Assembly (NCBI GenBank): GCA_937919305.1
Contig: CALFQW010000069.1
Location: 1-9,581 of the forward strand
Direction: 5' to 3'
Length of the DNA: 9,581 nt
Source: an uncultured Candidatus Saccharibacteria bacterium
GTDB taxonomy: Bacteria; Patescibacteriota; Saccharimonadia; Saccharimonadales; Saccharimonadaceae
The notes under the pieces are model-generated. The model had not been told where the DNA came from. It ran no database searches and saw only the letters and a program-made list of their open reading frames with translations. Positions 1 to 7,137 of this stretch are shown here, piece after piece (position 1 is the stretch's first letter; each line of letters starts with the position of its first letter). Made by a program: the position numbers and the translations under genes.

Positions 1-1159
1 CGTTAGTGTTATTAGGATTGTTCGGCGTACCATCATCGTTATTCGTCGGAGTATTTGGGTCGCCTGGCAAGCCGATAGTTCGAAGCGTCTGCATAGTAGG
101 ATCTCCAGGCTCGATGTCATGCGTACAGCCAGCAGGAGCAGTTTGGACCCAGTTCCATGGCAGATATCCACTCGCACCTGCATCTATCGCGGCACGGATC
201 TTCTGCTGGAACATACCGCTCCTCTGCTCTAGGCTCATACAGCCAGCTGCACCAGATTTGCTCGCAAATATACCAGCTTCTCCTACGATGATCGGCTTAC
301 CAATTGCTCGTGCCTGCCGTATACGATCAGCCAAGCTACTGCCCGTAGGCTCCGTAGGCAATGCGACGTTTTCATAATGATAATCATGATATGTAGCGAC
401 ATCGATCTGTGAGCTCGCAAGTATCGTTGTGTAGCCGCTGCCACCAACACTACACTGATTACCCCCGATGACACCCATCTCAAGTAAGTGGCGGTTATCA
501 ATGGACTTCAGCTCAGCACCGACTGTATCGAAGAAGTTTCGAAGTTGTGCTGTCTTGCCACATGACATCTCAGGCTCGTTGATCAAGCTCCACATACCGA
601 GAGCGGACGAATCCTTATAGCGGCCAACGAGTTCTTGCATATACGCTTGGTACGAGACTCTTGTTGTCTTGCCATCAGGCGAGAACGGTGTTGTGTAACC
701 ACCCTCATACCATGTATCGGTTTTCAGGGCACCACCATCGCACTCAGGGTAGTGGTTTGCGATCACGGGTAGTACGTACTGGTTGTTTTTCTCAGCACTT
801 CGAAATACACGATCAATCGCAGTCCAGTCGCGTTGGCCAGTGTTTTTGTTGATCGCTTGATCTTGAAAAGCCCAAAATCGCACAACGCTATTTGGTCGGA
901 GAGACGCAAAAAATGCATCCATTTCTGCATCGCCGAGCATACCGCCACAACCTTCGTTCACAGGCCAGTATGTTGCGAGCTGGTATGCGTTCACACCAGT
1001 AAAAGTGTATGTCTTGCCGTCTCTTTTTAGTTGAGCACCGTCACGAGTGATGACAGGCTGCTGGGCGCTAACGTTACTGACGAGCAGACCGGATGTGGCT
1101 ATCATCATGGCTGCAAGCAATACGAATAGCCTGCGAGAGAAGTTCCAAAGCACATTCAT
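1..1159 (-). CDS. Secreted GH5-like glycoside hydrolase (cellulase/mannanase fold), C-terminus beyond window
   Basis: Reading the minus strand from the ATG at 1159 gives 386 codons without a stop, running off the left edge. Residues 1-32 form a signal peptide: basic start (NFSRR), hydrophobic core, and a VSA|QQ cleavage site. The catalytic domain follows. It shows the hallmarks of clan GH-A family 5 enzymes: the acid/base motif LINEPE (Glu195), YHDYHY near 257-262, the nucleophile motif GEAG (Glu294), and PWNW at 334-337. From about residue 365 the chain becomes a Pro/Asn/Thr/Asp-rich linker (GDPNTPTNNDD and on), so a second domain such as a carbohydrate-binding module or cell-surface anchor probably follows off-window. 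The expected role is exported hydrolysis of a beta-linked polysaccharide such as mannan or cellulose; the substrate cannot be read from sequence. The ATG at 1157-1159 is chosen because it follows the promoter by 6 nt; an upstream ATG at 1166-1168 meets a stop after two codons. Confidence 0.85.
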   Translation of the reverse strand, partial: MNVLWNFSRRLFVLLAAMMIATSGLLVSNVSAQQPVITRDGAQLKRDGKTYTFTGVNAYQLATYWPVNEGCGGMLGDAEMDAFFASLRPNSVVRFWAFQDQAINKNTGQRDWTAIDRVFRSAEKNNQYVLPVIANHYPECDGGALKTDTWYEGGYTTPFSPDGKTTRVSYQAYMQELVGRYKDSSALGMWSLINEPEMSCGKTAQLRNFFDTVGAELKSIDNRHLLEMGVIGGNQCSVGGSGYTTILASSQIDVATYHDYHYENVALPTEPTGSSLADRIRQARAIGKPIIVGEAGIFASKSGAAGCMSLEQRSGMFQQKIRAAIDAGASGYLPWNWVQTAPAGCTHDIEPGDPTMQTLRTIGLPGDPNTPTNNDDGTPNNPNNTN

Positions 1160-1165
1160 ATTTTC

Positions 1166-1194
1166 ATTATACTACTTTATATAACTATTGTCAA
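1166..1194 (-). promoter_or_regulatory. Consensus sigma70-type promoter giving a leaderless mRNA
   Basis: On the minus strand a perfect TTGACA (1194-1189) and a perfect TATAAT (1171-1166) are separated by exactly 17 nt. Only 6 nt (GAAAAT) separate the -10 box from the ATG of the GH5-like gene. Transcription normally starts about 7 nt after the -10 box, which is the A of that ATG, so the mRNA should have no 5' leader. No Shine-Dalgarno sequence is present. Confidence 0.85.
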
Positions 1195-1241
1195 TACTTA
1201 CCACTACAGGGCTTGTTTTGGTAGGATAAGTAAGTCGTTAC

Positions 1242-1328
1242 GCGGATGTGGCGGAATTGGTAGACGCGCTAGCTTCAGGTGCTAGTGTTCGCAAGAACGT
1301 GGAGGTTCAAGTCCTCTCATCCGCACCA
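1242..1328 (+). tRNA. tRNA-Leu (anticodon CAG)
   Basis: This is a complete class II tRNA of 87 nt including an encoded CCA. The acceptor halves GCGGATG (1242-1248) and CATCCGC (1318-1324) pair fully. The anticodon stem CTAGC/GCTAG encloses the loop TTCAGGT with anticodon CAG at 1276-1278. The long variable arm (GTTC gcaa GAAC) is typical of tRNA-Leu. The T arm is GGAGG/CCTCT around TTCAAGT, and the discriminator is A1325, as expected for leucine. Encoded CCA and full pairing show that this copy is intact, unlike the second tRNA-Leu near the right end. Confidence 0.96.
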
Positions 1329-1349
1329 AATATTTGTATTATCTTATAT

Positions 1350-1373
1350 CTTGCTCAAGCTTGCTGAGGCAAG
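1350..1373 (+). terminator. Possible weak hairpin downstream of tRNA-Leu
   Basis: CTTGCTCA (1350-1357) can pair with TGAGGCAAG (1365-1373) with one bulged base and a 7-nt loop. No T-run follows, so it could be a weak tRNA terminator, part of the leader of ilvC, or chance. It sits in the low-GC stretch just before the composition changes. Confidence 0.3.
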
Positions 1374-1391
1374 CGGATTATTCTAGAGTAG

Positions 1392-2477
<1,086 letters not shown>

Positions 2478-2519
2478 ACCAAATGCCTAACAGGCAACCC
2501 CTGTAAGTGCATATCCCTC

Positions 2520-2562
2520 GTTACCGAGAGAGCCTCACGACACATGAGGCTCTCTCGGTGAC
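2520..2562 (+). terminator. Strong 18-bp hairpin ending the ilvC unit
   Basis: The arms 2520-2537 and 2545-2562 pair along 18 bp with a single G-T wobble, around the 7-nt loop CGACACA. No real T-run follows, which is common for actinobacterial terminators. It lies 42 nt after the ilvC stop and marks the right edge of the high-GC segment. The near symmetry could let it work in both directions. Confidence 0.75.
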
Positions 2563-2601
2563 ACATAACCTGAAATTACTTTTTATATATCCATAACAGT
2601 T

Positions 2602-2607
2602 TATACT
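2602..2607 (+). promoter_or_regulatory. Candidate -10 element of the AEC transporter gene
   Basis: TATACT lies 8 nt before the ATG at 2616, which would leave a leader of only one or two bases. No convincing -35 hexamer stands at 16-18 nt, although the region upstream is AT-rich. There is no Shine-Dalgarno sequence before this ATG, in keeping with leaderless initiation. The call rests mainly on the same geometry being seen at other genes here. Confidence 0.5.
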
Positions 2608-2615
2608 CAGTAGCA

Positions 2616-3548
2616 ATGCTAGACATATTGCCGCTGATCACCAAATTATTACCGCTATACTCGCTCGTCGGCTTTGGCTACTTGGCAGGGAGATTCCTGA
2701 CCATACGTCACGAAACAATCGCCGGCCTTTTGATCTACTTCATCGCACCAGCAGTCACCTTCTATAGCGTTGCTACGATGAACATCCTACCGAGCTACTA
2801 CTTGCTGCCGGTCATTTTCTTCGGTATTGCGGTACTTTTGTCGCTCACGTATTTCGCAATCGGGAGCAAATTTCTTCGCGGTCATGATACGAACATCTTG
2901 AGTGCGGCGGCTGGCTCGGGTAATACGGGGTATTTTGGACTACCACTGATCTTGCTCTTGCTAGGACAGCCAGCGCTAGGAATAGCAGTTTTTTGCCTAA
3001 TGGGCGGAATACTATATGAAAGCACGAGGAGCTACTACATACTCGCCAGAGGTAAGGTAACGAGTCGTGACGCTCTCATCAAAACACTGAAGCTTCCTAT
3101 GCTCTATGCATTTGCGGCAGGTCTTTTTGTGAACTGGTCCGGGATCACGATCAGCCCTGAAATAAGAGACATATTTACCTACGTAAACGGTGCTTTCGTG
3201 ATACTTGGGATGATGATAATCGGCATCGTGCTCGCGACTGCAGCGAAGAAACACTTCGACGGAACGTTTACTTCACTGGCGCTCAGCGCGAAGTTCATCG
3301 CGTACCCCGTGTTCGTTGGCGCAATAGTTTTCATCGACTATTACTATCTCGGTCTTCTAAATACAACCGCTCACACTGTCATGTTGTTACTATCGGTAGT
3401 ACCGATGGCAGCAAACACGATAACTTATGTTTCTCTGCTCCGTATGCAACCTCAAAAGATAGCGATCACTGTCATGATCAGTACTATTGTTTCCCTGCTA
3501 GTAATACCTGTATTCGTGAGTATAGTGTTGAGCAGATCTGCTCTATAG
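2616..3548 (+). CDS. AEC family (auxin efflux carrier-like) membrane transporter
   Basis: This 310-residue, very hydrophobic protein has about ten membrane segments and no signal peptide. Family marks of the AEC/PIN-like carriers (PF03547) are visible: LVGFGYLAGR in the first helix (about 17-26), the GSGNTGYFGLP motif after a helix break near 101-111, and SVVPMAANTITYVS near 260-273 in the second half. The two halves carry matching broken helices with conserved Asn and Pro, as in the inverted-repeat transporter fold of this group. Bacterial relatives export or exchange organic acids such as malate and other small anions; the substrate here is unknown. It starts at an ATG without an SD. The gene is transcribed alone and its stop codon overlaps the convergent FAD-oxidase gene. 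A link to that flavoprotein (for instance a hydroxy-acid oxidase with a carboxylate carrier) is speculative. Confidence 0.85.
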   Translation: MLDILPLITKLLPLYSLVGFGYLAGRFLTIRHETIAGLLIYFIAPAVTFYSVATMNILPSYYLLPVIFFGIAVLLSLTYFAIGSKFLRGHDTNILSAAAGSGNTGYFGLPLILLLLGQPALGIAVFCLMGGILYESTRSYYILARGKVTSRDALIKTLKLPMLYAFAAGLFVNWSGITISPEIRDIFTYVNGAFVILGMMIIGIVLATAAKKHFDGTFTSLALSAKFIAYPVFVGAIVFIDYYYLGLLNTTAHTVMLLLSVVPMAANTITYVSLLRMQPQKIAITVMISTIVSLLVIPVFVSIVLSRSAL

Positions 3549-5186
3549 TCGCGGCATATAGTCTGCGAAGTGATCGAGTGAAAAATCTTTTCGAAGGTTG
3601 TCGACGAGCTTCTTGCTATCGACGTCTACCAGCGTGCCGGTATTCAATATGTTGTGTGGATCACATGCTTTTTTGATCTGAGCAAATAGCTCTAGTGCTT
3701 CGGTCGGTATCTGCTTCTTCATGTATGGCGCTTGCAAACGACCTGCGTTTCCTTCTGCACATATGCTTCCCTGTAGCTTTACGACACTACCGTAGTATTC
3801 ATCGAGGAACTTGAGTAGTCGTTGACGATCACCGAGCTTGCTGAGATCAAACTGCGGCAAGAGCTTCACGATACCACTTTGCATATGCGCCCAGACAGAT
3901 ATCTCGACTCTATGCTTTGTCGCAAGTTCTTTTGTACTGCTGATGAACTGGTGCAGTGTTTCGCTCGGAACGCTCACTGAGCTGACTGCAGTTGTGGCCG
4001 CCTTACCGCCCTGAGTGTAGTTCGCCATCAGTGCAGTGACCTGCCTGTATGACCATAACTTCTCGCGCTCATCGAAGTCATCACTGCTCACTATTGCTTC
4101 GCTATATTCACCAAGTGCTTTGGTGGCTTTCTTGATGAACTTACTCCGCTTTTTGTCTGATGGCTCGTTCGTCTCGATGAACAGCACTGCCGCTGGCGTC
4201 CCACCATCGATCTTCAGCTCGTCCGGCAGTTCAAAGCCGTGATGTTTTGCAGCAAAATCATAGAAGTCGCCATCGACGACGTCTACCATACTAGGATTGA
4301 GGTTTGATATCTTTTGGCTCGCGTCATATGCATCTTCGATGCTGCGGAATCCGACGACGATCATAGACGCATCTGGTTGATATGCGCTCACTCGTACGAT
4401 CGCTTCGGTAACGATGCCGAAGATGCCTTGTGTGCCGATAAACAGTGAGGTCAGATCAAGCCCGCCGCCTTTTTGTTGCACTCTCGTCAGATCGACACCC
4501 AGTGCATCGACAGCTGATCGAACTGATCCATAGTAGCTACTCAGCACTTCATCGCCGTCATTCAACACTGCATCGACGGCCCTGTATAGTTCTCCTTCGA
4601 GAGTTGTCAGGCCAAGTTTTTTGCTGACTTCTTTCTTTGACAAGGCACCGGTCTGGATGGCTTCGCCATTTGCAAGCACGACCTCGAGCTGATCCACCCA
4701 GTCCATCATCGACCCGTAAACATACGAGCGTAGACTGCGAGAATTATTTGCGATCGCACCGCCTACCGTCGAGTAATCATACGACTCAGGTTGCGGCGGC
4801 AGAAATAGTCCATGAGTGTTAAGGGTTTCTTGGAGTGACTTAAAGTTGAGACCGGGCTGTAGTCTAACGAGCTTTTGTTTCGTATCTATCTCAAGGATTC
4901 GGTTCATGTGTGCCGCCATAGCTACGATCATGCCGTTGCCAAGACTTGCACCAGTCATATCACTGCCGTTACCTCTAGCAGTCACCGATAGTCCATGCCC
5001 GCGCTCCGCGAGCTGCCACGCAAACCTGGCGACCTTTCTGATGTCGTTTGTAGTGCGGGGGTATACAACTAGCTGTGGCTTGATACTCAAGACACTTGCA
5101 TCGGTAGAAAAATGCCGCAACACAGACTCATTGACTACCACCTCTCCCGACAAATGACTCTGCAGATAACTTGCGACTTTATTCAT
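3543..5186 (-). CDS. FAD-linked oxidase of the VAO/GlcD (D-lactate/glycolate dehydrogenase-like) family
   Basis: The 547-residue protein has the two-part layout of PF01565 plus PF02913. The FAD-binding (PCMH-type) half holds VVYPRTTNDIRKVARFA (40-56), the pyrophosphate loop TARGNGSDMTGASLGNG (69-85), STVGGAIANNSRS (139-151) with the following YGSMMDWV, and IGTQGIFGIVTEA (250-262). The substrate half ends with CDPHNILNTGT (about 508-518), equivalent to the family's C-terminal 'NP..ILNPGK' motif. No Fe-S cluster motif or membrane helix is evident, so a soluble or peripheral flavoenzyme oxidising a 2-hydroxy acid such as D-lactate is the best guess; the electron acceptor is unknown. The ATG is preceded by AAGGGGGAG and overlaps the end of the upstream gene by 8 nt (ATGAATAA), so the two genes form an operon and are translationally coupled. 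The stop overlaps the convergent transporter gene by 6 nt. Confidence 0.88.
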   Translation of the reverse strand: MNKVASYLQSHLSGEVVVNESVLRHFSTDASVLSIKPQLVVYPRTTNDIRKVARFAWQLAERGHGLSVTARGNGSDMTGASLGNGMIVAMAAHMNRILEIDTKQKLVRLQPGLNFKSLQETLNTHGLFLPPQPESYDYSTVGGAIANNSRSLRSYVYGSMMDWVDQLEVVLANGEAIQTGALSKKEVSKKLGLTTLEGELYRAVDAVLNDGDEVLSSYYGSVRSAVDALGVDLTRVQQKGGGLDLTSLFIGTQGIFGIVTEAIVRVSAYQPDASMIVVGFRSIEDAYDASQKISNLNPSMVDVVDGDFYDFAAKHHGFELPDELKIDGGTPAAVLFIETNEPSDKKRSKFIKKATKALGEYSEAIVSSDDFDEREKLWSYRQVTALMANYTQGGKAATTAVSSVSVPSETLHQFISSTKELATKHRVEISVWAHMQSGIVKLLPQFDLSKLGDRQRLLKFLDEYYGSVVKLQGSICAEGNAGRLQAPYMKKQIPTEALELFAQIKKACDPHNILNTGTLVDVDSKKLVDNLRKDFSLDHFADYMPRL

Positions 5187-6501
5187 GCTCCCCCTTTGTT
5201 TCTAATATAACACGCTCCTCGACCAGTTCAGCCAGATCCAGCAAATGATATCGATCGATGAATTCTCCGACCGTCTTTACCAATTCTCTATCTGACATGT
5301 CTTCGCCTACGACTTCGCCCTCGTTGATGTCATACCTAGGTCTCCTATCATTATCTGCGACATATACCCCTTCAATGCTCTGATTACCTTTTACGACGTC
5401 TAACGCTGCGATATACTCGCGTGGATCATCGCTCAGCAGTTCTTCGCCCCTATTGATAAATGCCTTTAGTATGAGCCCATTCTCGAGACCAAACATGACC
5501 GATTTCGACTGACCGACTTTACAGGCAAGAGTGAGCTTACGAACAATCGTTTCAACAAGATCACCCATCATCTCAACGTTTTCAATTTCTGCCTGATCAC
5601 CCTGCTCAAGCTTAGGTATTTCGTTACTATTAGCTACACGCGAAACACTACGCCTGAGATCCATCATCGACCAGAAGGGCTCGTATTTTTTATCGAGTGC
5701 TCTAACGCGCTGTGTTATACCATGTTTTTGATCCAAAAACGGAACGACTGCTAGCTGATCCAGCGGCGGTGAAGACTCTTCGTATTCATCTCTACGGTCT
5801 CCGGGCTTCTTCGTAGCGTATGTTACGCTATCGCCTTCATGACTCATCGTCAATATTTCGAGCGGAGAATTGTAATCATAATCTTCTACAACCATCAGTA
5901 CATAAGAAAAAGCCTCGCTCTCACCCTCACGCGTATCTCCATCACTAGCGAAAAGTGCGACAAGCTGTCTGTTTCCCTCTAGCTGGATCTCGCCCGAACG
6001 TATAGAGTCATAAAATGGGCCAGCCCAGTGGCTAGCGATATGCTGAGCCCATTGTTCTATCCGCTCCCGCGGCTGCAAGCTCTCCCACCATTGCTCTTCT
6101 ATTTGCTCTGCAAGGTCACTGATACCGTACTTTTCTAGAAAGCGTGCAACAGTAGCGGCACTCTCATCTGGTGCAACATGGGGATCATCCCACAGTTCAG
6201 GACTCCCGTCATAAGAGATGCCACCTTCTATTGAGACAAATATCGTTTCATACTGATCATCGTCTAGACGAACAGTCATCGAGAAATCATGATAATGCTC
6301 TCCCTGCTGAGTTGCCTTATTCTCAGCAACCTGCAGGGTCAGGCCACAGTCAAGCTGATATTCACCTACAGATAAAACACCGTCAACTTCACCCGGCTCC
6401 TCTGCGAGCATATAGACAAAATACCGAAATCTATCGATAGCACCTCTTCCAGGATCATCGACAACAACTTCACGTCTCTCGCCAGTACCCTCATCCGTCA
6501 T
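5179..6501 (-). CDS. Protein of unknown function made of three diverged repeats
   Basis: I do not recognise this 440-residue acidic protein. It has no signal peptide or membrane helix, so it is probably cytosolic. Reading it by eye reveals three copies of one module, roughly 22-136, 146-268 and 310-432. Each has a leading helix (RFRYFVYMLAE / IEQWAQHIASH / DLVETIVRKLT), strands (SVGEYQLDCGLTLQVAE / RSGEIQLEGNRQLVALFAS / GQSKSVMFGLENGLILKAF), a strand pair (ETIFVSIEGG / LEILTMSHEGD / IEGVYVADND), an acidic loop, and a closing helix (TVARFLEKYGISDLAE / LAVVPFLDQKHGITQR / TVGEFIDRYHLLDLAE). Repeats 1 and 3 are closest in the final helix. No catalytic motif stands out, so a binding or scaffold role is possible. 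It is the first gene of an operon with the FAD-linked oxidase, overlapping it by 8 nt. The ATG at 6501 follows an extended -10 box by 9 nt and lacks an SD. Confidence 0.8.
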   Translation of the reverse strand: MTDEGTGERREVVVDDPGRGAIDRFRYFVYMLAEEPGEVDGVLSVGEYQLDCGLTLQVAENKATQQGEHYHDFSMTVRLDDDQYETIFVSIEGGISYDGSPELWDDPHVAPDESAATVARFLEKYGISDLAEQIEEQWWESLQPRERIEQWAQHIASHWAGPFYDSIRSGEIQLEGNRQLVALFASDGDTREGESEAFSYVLMVVEDYDYNSPLEILTMSHEGDSVTYATKKPGDRRDEYEESSPPLDQLAVVPFLDQKHGITQRVRALDKKYEPFWSMMDLRRSVSRVANSNEIPKLEQGDQAEIENVEMMGDLVETIVRKLTLACKVGQSKSVMFGLENGLILKAFINRGEELLSDDPREYIAALDVVKGNQSIEGVYVADNDRRPRYDINEGEVVGEDMSDRELVKTVGEFIDRYHLLDLAELVEERVILETKGEHE

Positions 6502-6510
6502 AGTATGCCC

Positions 6511-6519
6511 ATCATAGCA
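6511..6519 (-). promoter_or_regulatory. Extended -10 promoter of the triplicated-protein/FAD-oxidase operon
   Basis: On the minus strand TGCTATGAT (6519-6511) is an extended -10 element (TGn plus TATGAT). The ATG lies 9 nt further on, leaving a leader of about 2-3 nt. A short dyad, CACCG/CGGTG (arms 6534-6530 and 6522-6518), abuts the -10 box and might be an operator or chance. Confidence 0.6.
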
Positions 6520-6542
6520 CCGCGATCATCGGTGACATATTG

Positions 6543-6824
6543 CTAACGTTTTGTCTTTGATACGGCTTTTTTCAGTCGCGGATGTCTATCGTATATGCTA
6601 CGCAAACCGATGAGCGCAACTATAAGCCATATCGCGTTGAGAGCTAAAACCGCATACGCAGTCTTTTGCCAGCTATACACACATAATAGACCCGCTCCAA
6701 ACAGATTATCTAACTCGTACCATAGTGATTTGTTCGTCCATTTGCCAGAGTTCACTCGATAAAAAGCAAAAAGAATAAGCGCCATTCCGACGACGCCTAG
6801 TATTTCTAGAGGCGTGATGATCAT
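6543..6824 (-). CDS. Small three-helix membrane protein, CBU_0592-like
   Basis: Starting at the ATG at 6824, the product has 93 residues with hydrophobic segments at about 5-24, 38-52 and 57-75 and a basic tail (RHPRLKKAVSKTKR), which suggests a cytoplasmic C-terminus. The pattern of a first helix, then VNSGKWTNKSLWYELDNLFGAGLL, then a helix containing NAIWLIVALIGL, resembles the small integral membrane proteins grouped as CBU_0592-like, whose function is unknown. An upstream in-frame ATG at 6860 would add 12 residues, but an extended -10 promoter lies between the two ATGs and places the transcription start at the downstream one, so the shorter form is preferred. The gene is transcribed alone, separated from the next operon by about 40 nt, and is divergent from the ABC exporter leader. 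Confidence 0.75.
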   Translation of the reverse strand: MIITPLEILGVVGMALILFAFYRVNSGKWTNKSLWYELDNLFGAGLLCVYSWQKTAYAVLALNAIWLIVALIGLRSIYDRHPRLKKAVSKTKR

Positions 6825-6830
6825 ACTATG

Positions 6831-6839
6831 AGTATAGCA
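6831..6839 (-). promoter_or_regulatory. Extended -10 promoter giving a leaderless mRNA for the small membrane protein
   Basis: TGCTATACT (6839-6831, minus strand) is an extended -10 box. Six bases (CATAGT) separate it from the ATG at 6824, the same distance as at the GH5-like gene. The hexamer 17 nt upstream (TGTCAA) is a poor -35, consistent with reliance on the extended element. No SD is present. Confidence 0.7.
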
Positions 6840-6853
6840 AACGCTTATGTTAT

Positions 6854-6882
6854 TTGACATAATAGCTTATGTATGTTATTAT
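6854..6882 (+). promoter_or_regulatory. Strong promoter for the leader and ABC exporter
   Basis: TTGACA (6854-6859), a 17-nt spacer, and TATTAT (6877-6882) preceded by TGT give a full -35/-10 promoter with an extended -10. Transcription should start near 6889, about 248 nt before the exporter ATG. It sits back to back with the minus-strand promoter at 6831-6839; the -10 boxes are only about 40 bp apart, so polymerase binding at one should interfere with the other. Confidence 0.8.
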
Positions 6883-6922
6883 GAGAATATCAGTATATAA
6901 CGCAACAGAAAGGAACTGCGAC

Positions 6923-7018
6923 ATGCTGTCACGAGAAACTATTCTCCCACTTATGTTTGGCCTACGCGCAGTGACCCGCGTTATGTCACCTCATAACATC
7001 GTCGAAACACGTAAATAA
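6923..7018 (+). CDS. Possible 31-aa leader ORF upstream of the ABC exporter
   Basis: ATG at 6923 opens a 31-codon frame (MLSRETILPLMFGLRAVTRV and on) ending in TAA. AAAGGAA lies about 8 nt upstream, and the ORF begins about 34 nt after the predicted transcription start. The peptide resembles nothing I know. It could be a regulatory leader peptide whose translation influences folding of the downstream RNA, a small protein in its own right, or chance. Weak hairpins overlap its 3' half, such as GTTATG/CATAAC. Confidence 0.4.
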   Translation: MLSRETILPLMFGLRAVTRVMSPHNIVETRK

Positions 7019-7065
7019 CCTAAACTAGCACTTTAGTAAGAAGAAAAACCTCATTGTCACACGTC

Positions 7066-7096
7066 ACCTTTTTCGGATGATTTATCCGAAGGAGGT
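7066..7096 (+). promoter_or_regulatory. RNA hairpin burying the Shine-Dalgarno of the 9-codon leader ORF
   Basis: Bases 7066-7078 pair with 7084-7096 along 13 bp, including two G-U wobbles, around the loop GATTT. The 3' arm contains GAAGGAGG, the best ribosome-binding site of the window, which is thereby sequestered. It serves the GTG at 7101. Opening the hairpin would switch on the leader ORF and, by coupling, the exporter. No T-run follows, so it is not a terminator. Confidence 0.6.
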
Positions 7097-7100
7097 TATC

Positions 7101-7130
7101 GTGTCCATCCTTTCGAAACCTAGGAGATGA
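7101..7130 (+). CDS. 9-aa leader peptide ORF (MSILSKPRR)
   Basis: GTG at 7101 follows GGAGG (7091-7095) by 5 nt and opens a 9-codon frame ending in TGA at 7128-7130. The stop lies inside the exporter's own ribosome-binding region (AGGAG at 7122-7126, GAGGA at 7129-7133) and 7 nt before its ATG, so ribosomes ending here are well placed to start the exporter. Very short leader ORFs with structured Shine-Dalgarno regions are known ahead of antibiotic-resistance and efflux genes; a similar role here is inference. Confidence 0.5.
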   Translation: MSILSKPRR

Positions 7131-7137
7131 GGAAAAC

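Noticed and set aside
6..1030. Several short frames on both strands in the left kilobase
   Set aside because: They overlap the GH5-like gene, which is open throughout on the minus strand and has a promoter, signal peptide and catalytic motifs.
1361..1389. Possible ilvC promoter TTGCTG-17-TAGAGT
   Set aside because: Only three and four of six consensus matches; too weak to call in an AT-rich stretch.
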